Part shown: piece after piece, positions 17,511-26,613 of the stretch
Position numbering within the stretch: position 1 is the first letter of the stretch
Layout of the letters: the number at the start of each line of letters is the position of its first letter
Source: Pseudomonas cerasi
Lineage (GTDB): Bacteria > Pseudomonadota > Gammaproteobacteria > Pseudomonadales > Pseudomonadaceae
Reading direction: 5' to 3'
DNA: 64,000 bases
Assembly (NCBI RefSeq): GCF_900074915.1
Contig: NZ_LT222319.1
Span: 2,327,001-2,391,000, forward strand
Notes under the pieces: model-generated
Database searches by the model: none
The model's input: only the letters and a program-made list of their open reading frames with translations
Told to the model about the DNA's origin: nothing
Translations under genes and position numbers: made by a program

Positions 17511-20250
17511 TTACTCGACGGTCTGCTTGAATACACCGCCGGTCTTGACCGGTGGTTTCTCGACCAGAACCGAGTTCAGAGCGGAGCGTGGCAGCGGGTT
17601 GCTGGTGGTGGTCGACAGTTCCTGACGGAACGAGTTGACCAGCTTGGCGTTCAGGCGGATGTCCTGCGACGACGAACCGAGCGAGATGTTGAAGGTGTCG
17701 GCATCGACCACCCACTGCTTGCTCTTCTCGTCAAAGTAGGCCAGCGAGCGGTCATTCAACTCGATGGTCACACGCTTGCTTTCACCCGGCTTGAGGAACA
17801 CCTTCTTGTAGCCTTTGAGTTCCTTGATCGGACGCTCGACTTTCGGGTTCTGCTGGCCAACGTACAGCTGAGCGACTTCCGAACCACCGACCTTGCCAGT
17901 GTTGCTCAGGTCGAAGGACACCTTGATCGGCGTATTGCCGACCGCGACACCTGGCGTGACCTTGATGTTGCTGTAGCCGAACGTGGTGTACGACAGACCG
18001 TAGCCGAACGGGTAGAGCGGCTTGATGCCTTTCTTCTCGTATCCGCGATAACCCAGCAGCAGGTCATCCTTGTAATCCATTTCGGTCAGAGTGTTCTGAT
18101 TGTCGAATTTCGGGAAGGAAGCGTAAGCCGGGTTGTCTTCGGTGTTGCGTTCGATACTGATCGGCAACTTGCCCGACGGGTTGACCTTGCCGAACAGGAT
18201 CTCGGCCAGGGCCTGACCACCGTTCTGACCTGGGTAGAAAGCGTGCAGCGCTGCTGGAACCTGTTCGATCCAGTCGCTCATCTTCAGACCCGTACCGCCA
18301 TACATGGTCACCACGGTATTGGGGTTGACCTTGGCGATGTTCTGGATCAGCTCGTTCTGGAACTCAGGCAGATCGAAGCTGTGGTCGAAACCTTCACCTT
18401 CGTATTCGTTGCTGTTACCCACGGCAACCACGACGGCGTCATAACCGGACAGGTCCTGAGGAGCGTTCAGCGAAGCGGAGCTCAACTGCACACCTACCAG
18501 GCCGCCCATGGTCGACAGGTAGCCGGCACGACGCGAGTACTCGAGCTTCACGTCGTAAGACTTGCCTGCTTCCAGATTGATCTTGGCGAACTCTGGAATG
18601 GTTGGCGGAATGCTGTTGCCCGGAAGCGGCTTGCCGTCACCGTTGTCGATGATTTTCTTGCCGTTGACCCACAGACGCACGGCGCCGTCGGCACGCACCT
18701 TGAACACCTGCTCGCCGCTCTGGGTCGGGGTGACCTTGCCGGTGTAGCGAATCGATGTCGACGATGTATCGCCGTTCAGTTCGCCAGCAGTCGAACCTTT
18801 GCTGGTGTACGGATCGGACGTCGACGTGTTGCTTTCGAACGGCAGGTTTTTGTCGTTGGCCCAGTCCAGGTCAACATGCTTCTCGGTGCGGGTGACCGCT
18901 GCATCACCAGACCAGTTGGTGTTGCTGAAGTACTCGACCTTCATGCCCTGAACTTCATTGCCCGTTGCGTCGGTGGTGGTCCAGGCACTGGTGCTTGGGT
19001 CCAGCGACAGGCCTTCGATGAAGTCGACCTTGGCGTTAGGCGCGATTTGTTGCAGGCCGCTCAATTCGCTGACGTAATGGCTGGCCATAACGTTGGCGCT
19101 GCCGAAACCGGTTGGTGGCGAGTACTTGGCCAGGGTGCCGACAACGGCGATTTTCTTGACTTTCTGCTTGTCCAGCGGCAGCAGATTGTCCTGGTTTTTC
19201 AGCAGGACGATACCTTCACGCGCAGCGTTCAGAGCAACCTTGTTGCTGGTCGAGCTGTTCATGTTGTGCGTGGTCAGCGGCGTCTTGCTGTCGAACTTGT
19301 ACAGGTAGATCTGCTTGAGGATGCGGCGGACCTTGTCGTCGATGGTCGCAGCGCTCAGGTCGCCGGCGTCCAGATGCGGCTTCAGCACGGAGCTGGTCAT
19401 CTGGTAGCCCATCATGTCCAGATCGGTACCGGCGCGGGCAGCGTTGAAACCGTGAACGACAGCGTTGTAGTCGCTCTGTACGAAGCCTTTGAAGCCCCAT
19501 TCCTTCTTCAGGATCTGGGCGATCAGGTGGTCGCTTTCGCAGGCGAAATCACCGTTCACCTTCTGGAAGGCACACATCATCATCGCCACATTGCCGTTTT
19601 TCGACGACGATTCGAACGCAGGCAGCGACATTTCGCGCAGAACGCGCTCTGGCATTGTCTGGTTCAGATTGAAGCGGTTGCTTTCCTGATCGTTGGCCGC
19701 GTAGTGCTGCGTTGGCCCATACACCACGAGACTGGATACCGTTGATGACGCCTGGTGCCAGGCTGGCGCCGAGGAACGGGTCTTCACCGGAGAGGTATTC
19801 GAACGCACGGCCGCCGTACGGAATGCGATACAAATTGACGCCGGGACCAGTGATGAACTGGTAGCCGCCGACGGCAGTGTCATAACCCAGCGCGCGGCCG
19901 AGGTCGATGGCACGACGTGGGTTGAAGGTGGCGGCCAGGTTAGGACCGGACGGGTAAACAACACCCTGATCGTTGCCTTCGCTGGTGTAGCGCACGCCGA
20001 CACCGCCGTCAGCGCCGTGGATCTGCGGAATGCCGTAGTTGGTCAGCGGCTTGACGTCCCAGCCGCCGGTGCCGCCGATGTAGGCCAGCTTTTCTTCGAT
20101 GGTCATTTTGGCCAGGGTTTTCTGTGCGGCTTTTTCGGCGCGATCTTCACGCCCTTGTTGCACGGTAGGGTCAGCGGCGTGCACCTGGGATACTGCCAAT
20201 GCCAGCAAGGCCAGCGCCGAGTGCGCGCCTATCATCTTTCGCTTGTTCAT
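17511..20250 (-). pseudogene. GH3 beta-glucosidase with PA14 domain, broken by a 2-nt deletion
   Basis: Two overlapping minus-strand frames together make one exported GH3 enzyme of about 910 residues. Frame one starts at ATG 20250 with a signal peptide (MNKRKMIGAHSALALLALA, cleavage near VHA-ADP) and runs to GVINGIQSRGVWANA. Frame two resumes with HYAANDQESNRFNLNQ and carries the nucleophile motif GFVQSDYNAV, a PA14 insert (VEYFSNTNWSG to VRLWVNGKKI), the second GH3 domain and a C-terminal fibronectin III-like domain. The break is at about 19707: restoring two bases gives a lysine codon and the conserved KH motif (ANAKHYAANDQE). A full-length product cannot form unless the deletion is a sequencing error. 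The intact enzyme would hydrolyse beta-glucosides in the periplasm or outside the cell. Confidence 0.85.
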
Positions 20251-20697
20251 ATTGCTCTCCAACTGCGTTTCAAATAACGGTCTGCCTGCGCACGTGCGCA
20301 GGATCACTGCGTTCTTATTTACCGCTTTCCGCCAACTTTTTCTTTCGGCAACAGTTTCCCGTCGTCGCGTTTATTCCCTGTTGTCAGGGCGCGAGTTAGG
20401 ACTCCTTAGTTGCCGTATTAGTTTTGTTTGGCGTTTCTTTTTTTACTTGTGGTGCGCTACTAAAGTGACATCACGTAGTGGCGTTTTGAATCTACGAAAC
20501 GGTACAATTAAGTCTAAAACAAGGCATAAATGTCAAATAAAAGCGTATTTTTCTTCGATTTCGTATTTTTTCTTTACAAATGAGGAACTCTTGTTAAACC
20601 TACTGGTCGATGGGTTTAAGATTTTTCAGGACGAAGAAAGACAGCTCGCAAGTTGCGACGTTTGCTGTGCGCTAGTTCTTGCCCGGTTTCTACAACT
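20251..20697. other. AT-rich intergenic region, possible leader or small RNA at its right end
   Basis: About 450 bases between the GH3 gene and a small exported-protein gene, divergently flanked. The part from about 20410 to 20640 is clearly richer in A and T than the rest of the window and probably holds promoters. From about 20640 to 20697 there is potential structure (CGCAAGTTGCG at 20647-20657, and ACAGC facing GCTGT around it) leading into the terminator at 20698. No credible coding frame is seen. Confidence 0.5.
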
Positions 20698-20726
20698 GCC
20701 CCGCTTTTTTTTGCGGGGCTCTTTTT
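20698..20726 (+). terminator. Rho-independent terminator just upstream of the small exported-protein gene
   Basis: GCCCCGC (20698-20704) and GCGGGGC (20713-20719) form a 7-bp GC stem with an eight-T loop, followed by TCTTTTTG. It ends only about 22 nt before the ATG at 20748 and 8 nt before the GAGGAG ribosome binding site. Either it ends a short transcript from the preceding AT-rich region or it acts as an attenuator of the gene. Confidence 0.8.
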
Positions 20727-20747
20727 GTTTTTTGAGGAGTTAATACG

Positions 20748-20975
20748 ATGAAGTTTTCCATGATGAGTGCCGGTGTGGTGTTGGGTCTTGCCCTGAGTGG
20801 TGCGGTCTTTGCTGACGACGCGACAGACGCAGACGCGACTTCCGGTGCCAGCGACGAGACCGTGATGACCCAGACCCAGGACGCCAAGGCAGCGCAGAAG
20901 GCGCAAAACCAGAAGACCGAAACGACAAAAGGTGGTCGCCCGCAGAACGCAACCACTCAAAAGCAGTCAAACTGA
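20748..20975 (+). CDS. Small exported hypothetical protein
   Basis: A 75-residue protein with a clear signal peptide (MKFSMMSAGVVLGLALSGAVFA, cleavage before DDATDAD). The mature part, about 53 residues, is rich in Asp, Thr, Gln and Lys, has no Cys, and looks disordered. GAGGAG lies 8 nt upstream of the ATG, so translation is likely. I do not recognise a family. It sits 50 nt upstream of the gspE start, with a hairpin between, and may or may not be co-transcribed with the type II secretion operon. Confidence 0.75.
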   Translation: MKFSMMSAGVVLGLALSGAVFADDATDADATSGASDETVMTQTQDAKAAQKAQNQKTETTKGGRPQNATTQKQSN

Positions 20976-20997
20976 TCGTTTGAAGCCTTTGAGCGCA

Positions 20998-21019
20998 GCA
21001 CTCTCCAGTCGGAGAGTGC
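20998..21019 (+). promoter_or_regulatory. Hairpin covering the gspE ribosome binding site
   Basis: GCACTCTCC / GGAGAGTGC is a perfect 9-bp stem with an AGTC loop. The 3' arm contains the only Shine-Dalgarno-like GGAG (21011-21014), 11 nt before the ATG at 21026. There is no T-run after it. If it folds, it would hide the gspE binding site; it may also end or protect the mRNA of the preceding small gene. Confidence 0.55.
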
Positions 21020-21025
21020 TGTAAT

Positions 21026-22783
21026 ATGTCCCTCCGAAGTAGCAAAATGCCCTCATTCATGCAGTCAGCTCCCGTCGATGTTTCCAGTCTGCTCATTCCG
21101 GATGCCCAGCAGGTCTGTGCCTGGCTGATAGAAAATGCTGGTCTGAAAACGGCCGATCTGGAGCGCGCGCAACGTTTGCAGCAGGAGTCGGAAGGCACTG
21201 AGTTGCTCGGGCTGCTGACGCGTCTGGGCCTGGTTTCCGAATTCGAACTGGCCCGCGCGTGGGCGGCATTGCTGCAGGCGCCGTTGTTGCTCGCCGATGC
21301 CGTGCCGCCACTGTTGGATCCTCTGCCGCCGCTGACCGAACGCTTCATGCGCCACTATCAAGTCGTGCCAGTCGGCTGGAGCGATCAAGGCCTGCAAGTG
21401 CTCAGTGCCAACCCCGGCACGCTGTACCCGTTTCAGGCCATCGCCTATGCCTGCGAGGTGCCCATGCGACTTTCCATCGGCCCGCGCAACGAAGTCGAGA
21501 CCCTTATCGAACGCTACTACGGCCAGGGCCGCTCGGCGATGGGCACCTTGATCGAAAACCTGGATGAAGAGGGCGGCTCGCTGGAAGACATTGAGCACCT
21601 CAAGGACCTGGCTTCCGAAGCGCCGGTCATTCGTCTGGTCAATCTGATCCTGCAACGCGCGGTCGAACAGCGTGCGTCCGACATCCATATCGAGCCCTTC
21701 GAGAGCCAGTTGAAGGTGCGCTATCGCATCGACGGTGTCTTGCACGAAGCCGAAGCACCGCCGTCCAGTTCTTCGGCCGCGGTGATTTCCCGGGTGAAGA
21801 TCATGGCGCGGCTGGACATCGCCGAGCGTCGTCTGCCGCAGGATGGCCGGATCATGCTGCGCATCCAGGGCAAGGAGCTGGACCTGCGGGTATCGACAGT
21901 GCCCACCAGCTTTGGCGAATCGGTGGTCATGCGTCTGCTGGACCGGCAGACCATCAACTTCGATTTCCCGAGCCTGGGTTTCGATGGCGAACGGCTGGAC
22001 GAATTTCTCGACGTGCTGGAGCGTCCGCACGGCATTCTGCTGGTCACCGGGCCGACCGGTTCTGGCAAGACCACCACGCTGTACACCGCGCTGTCACGGC
22101 TCAATACGGCCGAGCGCAAGATCATCACCGTTGAGGATCCGGTCGAGTATCAGCTCGAAGGTATCAATCAGATTCAGGTCAAGCCATCCATCGGGCTGGA
22201 TTTCGCCGGAGCGCTGCGCTCCATTGTGCGTCAGGACCCGGATGTCATCATGATCGGTGAGATGCGCGACCTGGAAACCTGCCGTATTGCCATCCAGTCC
22301 TCATTGACCGGTCACCTAGTGCTCTCGACCCTGCACACCAACAGCGCGGCGGCGAGTATTACCCGCTTGCTGGACATGGGCGTCGAAAGCTACCTGATCG
22401 CGTCCACGGTCAACGGGATTCTGGCTCAGCGCCTGGTCCGTCGCCTCGATCCTGCAACCCGGGAAGCCTTTGATGCGCCACCGGAGTTGATCGCTGAACA
22501 CGGGCTGGAGCGCTTCACTGACGAGCGTCCCATCCGTCTGTATCGCCCGCGTGCCGGTGCGCCCGGCGGTGGCTATCGCGGGCGCAGTGCAATCACTGAA
22601 CTGCTGGTGATGAACGAAGAACTGCGCAGTCTTTTGATGCGCCATGCCGACGCTTCGACGCTGGAACAGGCTGCCCGACGTGGCGGCTTGCGCACATTGC
22701 ATGAAGAAGGTCTGCGTCAGGCCGTGGCCGGGGTGACTTCGCTGGAAGAAGTGCTGCGCGTCACCCGTGGTGAAGGCACATGA
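21026..22783 (+). CDS. gspE: Type II secretion ATPase GspE
   Basis: A 585-residue secretion ATPase. An N-terminal GspE/MshE domain (about 25-160) is followed by the GspE/PilB ATPase: ASDIHIEPFE, Walker A GPTGSGKT (342-349), an Asp box and Walker B DVIMIGEMRD near 403-412. The usual tetracysteine zinc motif between Walker B and the C-terminus is absent: the expected CxxC stretches are replaced by a cysteine-free segment (LYRPRAGAPGGGYRGRSAI). The protein powers pseudopilus assembly at the inner membrane. It is first in a tightly packed operon, and its stop overlaps the gspF ATG (ATGA). ATG 21026 is chosen for its distance from GGAG; ATG 21047 or 21059 are possible. Confidence 0.95.
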   Translation: MSLRSSKMPSFMQSAPVDVSSLLIPDAQQVCAWLIENAGLKTADLERAQRLQQESEGTELLGLLTRLGLVSEFELARAWAALLQAPLLLADAVPPLLDPLPPLTERFMRHYQVVPVGWSDQGLQVLSANPGTLYPFQAIAYACEVPMRLSIGPRNEVETLIERYYGQGRSAMGTLIENLDEEGGSLEDIEHLKDLASEAPVIRLVNLILQRAVEQRASDIHIEPFESQLKVRYRIDGVLHEAEAPPSSSSAAVISRVKIMARLDIAERRLPQDGRIMLRIQGKELDLRVSTVPTSFGESVVMRLLDRQTINFDFPSLGFDGERLDEFLDVLERPHGILLVTGPTGSGKTTTLYTALSRLNTAERKIITVEDPVEYQLEGINQIQVKPSIGLDFAGALRSIVRQDPDVIMIGEMRDLETCRIAIQSSLTGHLVLSTLHTNSAAASITRLLDMGVESYLIASTVNGILAQRLVRRLDPATREAFDAPPELIAEHGLERFTDERPIRLYRPRAGAPGGGYRGRSAITELLVMNEELRSLLMRHADASTLEQAARRGGLRTLHEEGLRQAVAGVTSLEEVLRVTRGEGT

Positions 22784-23982
22784 GTCTGTTCAAGTACCGA
22801 GCGCTGGATGCTCAGGGCGCGCCGCAGAATGGCACTCTCGAAGCCCGCGATCAGGATGCCGCCATTGCCGCGTTGCAGAAGCGTGGCCTGATGGTCTTGC
22901 AGGTCGATGCCGCCGGTATGGGCGGTTTGCGCCGTGCGCTGGGCAGCGGCTTGCTCAATGGCGCGGCGCTGGTCAGCTTCACCCAGCAGCTCGCAACGCT
23001 GCTCGGCGCGGGGCAGCCGTTGGAACGATCGCTTGGAATTCTGCTCAAACAGCCTGGACAACCGCAGACCAAGGCGTTGATCGAGCGCATTCGCGAACAG
23101 GTCAAGGCTGGCAAGCCGCTGTCCGTGGCGCTCGAGGAAGAGGGTAGCCAGTTTTCGCCCCTCTATATAAGCATGGTTCGCGCCGGTGAAGCCGGTGGCG
23201 CACTGGAAAGCACGCTGCGCCAGTTGAGCGATTACCTGGAGCGTAGCCAGTTGCTGCGTGGCGAAGTGATTAACGCGCTGATCTATCCGGCCTTTCTGGT
23301 GGTAGGCGTATTGGGTTCTCTGGCCCTGTTGCTGGCCTATGTCGTGCCGCAATTCGTACCGATCTTCAAGGATCTGGGCGTGCCGATTCCATTGATCACC
23401 GAGGTCATTCTCAACCTCGGACAGTTTTTGAGCGACTACGGGCTGGCTGTGCTGGCGGGCCTGATCGCATTGATCTGGGGCATGGCCATTCGCATGCGCG
23501 ACCCGCAGCGTCGCGAGCGCCGTGACCGCCGATTGCTGGGCATTCGGGTGATCGGTCCTTTATTGCAACGCATCGAGGCAGCACGCCTGACTCGAACCCT
23601 CGGTACGCTTTTGACCAATGGCGTGGCGTTGTTGCAGGCGCTGGTGATCGCTCGCCAGGTCTGCACCAATCGTGCCCTGCAAGCGCAGGTCGAGCAGGCG
23701 GCCGAATCGGTCAAGGGTGGCGGCACGCTGGCCAGCGCGTTTGGCGCGCAGCCGTTGTTGCCGGATCTGGCGCTGCAAATGATCGAGGTCGGCGAACAGG
23801 CAGGCGAACTGGACACCATGCTGATGAAGGTCGCCGATGTGTTCGACGTCGAGGCCAAGCGCGGTATCGACCGCATGCTGGCCGCGCTCGTCCCGGCGCT
23901 GACGGTGGTGATGGCGGGCATGGTCGCGGTGATCATGCTGGCCATCATGCTGCCGCTGATGAGTCTGACCAGCAATATCTGA
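22780..23982 (+). CDS. gspF: Type II secretion inner-membrane platform protein GspF
   Basis: A 400-residue GspF/PilC-family protein. It opens with the typical FKYRALDAQGAPQNGTLEA and holds two GspF repeats (about 65-190 and 270-390), with membrane segments near 170-190, 220-240 and at the C-terminus. It is the integral platform around which the pseudopilus is assembled and it contacts GspE. It overlaps gspE by 4 nt and is followed after 25 nt by gspG. Confidence 0.96.
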   Translation: MSLFKYRALDAQGAPQNGTLEARDQDAAIAALQKRGLMVLQVDAAGMGGLRRALGSGLLNGAALVSFTQQLATLLGAGQPLERSLGILLKQPGQPQTKALIERIREQVKAGKPLSVALEEEGSQFSPLYISMVRAGEAGGALESTLRQLSDYLERSQLLRGEVINALIYPAFLVVGVLGSLALLLAYVVPQFVPIFKDLGVPIPLITEVILNLGQFLSDYGLAVLAGLIALIWGMAIRMRDPQRRERRDRRLLGIRVIGPLLQRIEAARLTRTLGTLLTNGVALLQALVIARQVCTNRALQAQVEQAAESVKGGGTLASAFGAQPLLPDLALQMIEVGEQAGELDTMLMKVADVFDVEAKRGIDRMLAALVPALTVVMAGMVAVIMLAIMLPLMSLTSNI

Positions 23983-24007
23983 ATTCATGAAAGAGGAAAC
24001 CATTCCG

Positions 24008-24439
24008 ATGACTTTTAGCCGTACACGTTTCAAACCCGCACGTCGACAGGGCGGTTTCACGTTGCTGGAAATGCTCGCCGTTATCGTATTGCTGGGCATC
24101 GTTGCAACCATCGTCGTGCGTCAGGTGGGCGGCAACGTCGACAAGGGCAAATACGGCGCAGGCAAGGCTCAGTTGGCCAGCCTGGGCATGAAGATCGAAA
24201 GCTACGCGCTGGACGTTGGTTCGCCGCCCAAGACCTTGCAGCAATTGACTGAGAAACCGGGCAATGCGTCGAACTGGAACGGCCCTTATGCCAAGCCTTC
24301 GGACCTCAAGGACCCGTTCGGTCATGCATTCGGCTACCGCTTCCCGGGCCAGCACGGCAGCTTCGACCTGATCTTCTACGGCCAGGACGGTCAGCCGGGC
24401 GGCGAAGGCTACAGCGCCGACCTGGGCAACTGGGAGTAA
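24008..24439 (+). CDS. gspG: Major pseudopilin GspG
   Basis: A 143-residue prepilin. The leader MTFSRTRFKPARRQGG ends at the prepilin peptidase site G-FTLLEM, with Glu at mature position 5, and is followed by the hydrophobic N-terminal helix. The C-terminal part (WNGPYAKPSDLKDPFGHAF) matches the GspG fold. GspG forms the shaft of the pseudopilus. GAGGAAA lies about 9 nt before ATG 24008. The prepilin peptidase needed for processing is not in this window. Confidence 0.96.
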   Translation: MTFSRTRFKPARRQGGFTLLEMLAVIVLLGIVATIVVRQVGGNVDKGKYGAGKAQLASLGMKIESYALDVGSPPKTLQQLTEKPGNASNWNGPYAKPSDLKDPFGHAFGYRFPGQHGSFDLIFYGQDGQPGGEGYSADLGNWE

Positions 24440-24447
24440 AGCTCGGC

Positions 24448-24882
24448 ATGAGAACGCCTGTCGCAAGCCGGGGTTTTACCCTCATGGAAATGCTGGTGGT
24501 GCTGGTGTTGATGAGCATCGCCGTCGGTCTGGTGGGTTTCGGTCTGCAACAGGGTTTGAGTACCGCCAGTGAACGGCGCGCGGTCGGTGACATGGTCGAA
24601 GCGCTGCGGGCAACCAGAGTGCGTGCAATTGTGACCGGTCAGCCGGCGCGCACCGAGTTCAACCTGCGCAAGGCGACTTTCAAGGCGCCGGGCAAGCGCG
24701 AGATGCACTGGCCGGAAAACCTGCGCGTGACCATGCAGACTGCGTCCGACCTTGGCTCCGCCGTGGAGTTCTATCCGGACGGCGGCTCCAGCGGTGGCAA
24801 CGTGGTGGTCGCTGACGGCGACCGGCGCTGGCGTATTGATATTGGCTGGCTGACCGGCAGCGTCCAGGTCCGGACGCTTTAA
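24448..24882 (+). CDS. gspH: Minor pseudopilin GspH
   Basis: A 144-residue minor pseudopilin with a short leader ending SRG-FTLMEMLVVLVLM, which includes Glu5. The C-terminal half has the GspH beta-rich domain (GSAVEFYPDGGSSGGNVVV). It is part of the pseudopilus tip complex. It starts 8 nt after gspG and its stop overlaps the gspI ATG (TAATG). Confidence 0.93.
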   Translation: MRTPVASRGFTLMEMLVVLVLMSIAVGLVGFGLQQGLSTASERRAVGDMVEALRATRVRAIVTGQPARTEFNLRKATFKAPGKREMHWPENLRVTMQTASDLGSAVEFYPDGGSSGGNVVVADGDRRWRIDIGWLTGSVQVRTL

Positions 24883-25253
24883 TGAAAACATCGCAGTCAG
24901 GGTTCACCCTGCTGGAAATGCTTGCTGCACTGACCGTCATGGCGGTGTGCAGCGGTGTTCTGCTGGTGGCGTTCGGGCAAAGCGCGCGCTCCTTGCAGCA
25001 GGTGTCGCGCAGTGACCGGCTGAGCCATGCGGCACGCACGATAATGGATCAGGAAAGCGCCGGTCCGCTGGAAAACGGTACGCGAAAGGGCGAACTCGCA
25101 GGCATCGACTGGACACTGGATATCCGTCAGTTGCCGGGTGCCAATGGTCAGGCGAGGATGTTTCGCCTCGACCTGATGCTCAGTGAACATCAGCGCAAGG
25201 CGCAGTTCAGCACGTTTAAATTACGCGGCGCTGTCAGCGGTGCGGGGTCATGA
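24882..25253 (+). CDS. gspI: Minor pseudopilin GspI
   Basis: A 123-residue minor pseudopilin. A very short leader (MKTSQSG) precedes FTLLEMLAALTVMAV with Glu5. The remaining domain is small, as in GspI. It nucleates the tip complex with GspJ and GspK. It overlaps both neighbours by a few bases, so the four pseudopilins are probably translated as one coupled set. Confidence 0.92.
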   Translation: MKTSQSGFTLLEMLAALTVMAVCSGVLLVAFGQSARSLQQVSRSDRLSHAARTIMDQESAGPLENGTRKGELAGIDWTLDIRQLPGANGQARMFRLDLMLSEHQRKAQFSTFKLRGAVSGAGS

Positions 25254-25882
25254 TGCGTACCCAGCGTGGCTTCACGCTGCTGGAAGTGCTGCTGGTGATC
25301 AGCCTGCTCGGCGTGTTGTTGGTACTGGTTGCTGGGGCGTTGCTGGGCGCCAATCGTGCCGTGCTCAAGGCTGAGCGCTACACCGTTAACCTGGACGAGA
25401 TCCGCGCCGCGCAAGCGTTTCTGCGCAGCTCGATCGCTCAGGCGCTGCCGTTGGACACGTCTGGTGAGGATGACGTCAACAGCGGTTTTTTTGAAGGCTC
25501 GGCGCAGCAGTTGCGGTTTGTCGCAACGCTGCCGGGCGAGCTAGGCGGCGGTATCCAGGTTCACAGCCTGGAGCTCAAGGGGCCGCAAGACCATCGGTCT
25601 TTGCAAGTGTCGTTCGCACAGGTTCTGTCCAGTGCGAATGGCATTGCCCTCAAACCCTGGGGCGAGCCTCAGGTATTGCTGCAAAACGTCGAGTCGTTGA
25701 CGTTCAGTTATCGCGGGCTGACGCCCAAGGGCAAGCCGACCGGCTGGATGGCCGAATGGCCCTGGCCGAATCGATTGCCGGGCGCGGTGCGCATCGATAT
25801 GCAGACCCATGGCGCGGTGAAATGGGTCTCTGAAGTGGTGGCCTTGCGTCTGGACCTGTCCGGCGGGGCGGGCGGCGAATGA
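25250..25882 (+). CDS. gspJ: Minor pseudopilin GspJ
   Basis: A 210-residue minor pseudopilin with leader MMRTQRG and mature start FTLLEVLLVISLLGVLL, with Glu5. The globular part contains VESLTFSYRGL, as expected for GspJ. It is a component of the GspI-J-K tip. It overlaps the gspI stop and the gspK start by 4 nt each. Confidence 0.93.
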   Translation: MMRTQRGFTLLEVLLVISLLGVLLVLVAGALLGANRAVLKAERYTVNLDEIRAAQAFLRSSIAQALPLDTSGEDDVNSGFFEGSAQQLRFVATLPGELGGGIQVHSLELKGPQDHRSLQVSFAQVLSSANGIALKPWGEPQVLLQNVESLTFSYRGLTPKGKPTGWMAEWPWPNRLPGAVRIDMQTHGAVKWVSEVVALRLDLSGGAGGE

Positions 25883-26613
25883 ATGTAACCGGCCAATCGC
25901 AGCGCGGTGTTGCGCTGCTGGTGGTGCTCTGGGTGCTGGCACTGCTGAGCCTGTTGCTCGGCGGGCTGGCCGGGTGGGTGCAATTGGAGAGCCGGCAGTC
26001 GCTCTGGTTACGGCAAAATACCCAGGCGCTGATGGCCGCCGAAGCTGGCATGAATATGGCTGTACAGGGCTTGCTCGATCCTGAACAGCGCAAACGCTGG
26101 ATTGCCGACGGGCGTGTGGTCTCGTTACGGATGGATGACACGCAACTGTTGGTGAGCATCAGAAGCGAGCGGGGCAAGCTGGACCTCAACAGCGCACCGG
26201 TTGCTGATATATCGCGTCTGCTGCAGGCCTGTGGCGCGGCTAAGAATCAGGCCAGCGGTATCGCCCAGGTGCTGGAGTCGCAGCGCAATGGCGGTCAGTC
26301 ACCGCTGCGGGTGGTAGAGGAAGTTCGCCAGCTGCCGGGCATGAGCCAGGCGCTCTATGCCCGGTTGCTACCGGAAATAACATTATGGAGCGGTCTGGAT
26401 CGGCCCGACCCGGCATTCGCTTCGGCGTTGCTGCGTCGGGCCTTGAACCTGCCGAACCAGAGCGCGGTCGGGGCCGATCCCGGTGAGGTACTGGCCATCG
26501 ACACGCGCGCAGAACGACCGGGCGGTGTGACCGCCCTGTTACAGACCACTGTTTTATTGAGCCCATCGGAGGGAGGCGCACAGCCCTGCAGGGTGTTGCG
26601 TTGGCAAGAATGA
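25879..26613 (+). CDS. gspK: Minor pseudopilin GspK
   Basis: A 244-residue protein with an N-terminal hydrophobic helix after SQRG-VALLVVLWVLALLSLL. It lacks Glu5, which is normal for GspK, the capping pseudopilin. The helical insert domain carries KLDLNSAPVADISRLLQACG, a helix-hairpin-helix-like feature of the family. It is shorter than typical GspK (about 300), so the second alpha-domain may be reduced. Its stop overlaps the gspL ATG. Confidence 0.92.
   Translation: MNVTGQSQRGVALLVVLWVLALLSLLLGGLAGWVQLESRQSLWLRQNTQALMAAEAGMNMAVQGLLDPEQRKRWIADGRVVSLRMDDTQLLVSIRSERGKLDLNSAPVADISRLLQACGAAKNQASGIAQVLESQRNGGQSPLRVVEEVRQLPGMSQALYARLLPEITLWSGLDRPDPAFASALLRRALNLPNQSAVGADPGEVLAIDTRAERPGGVTALLQTTVLLSPSEGGAQPCRVLRWQE

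Noticed and set aside
18243..19745. 500-codon plus-strand open frame across the GH3 gene
   Set aside because: It is the antisense shadow of a recognisable GH3 enzyme and shows no protein family features.
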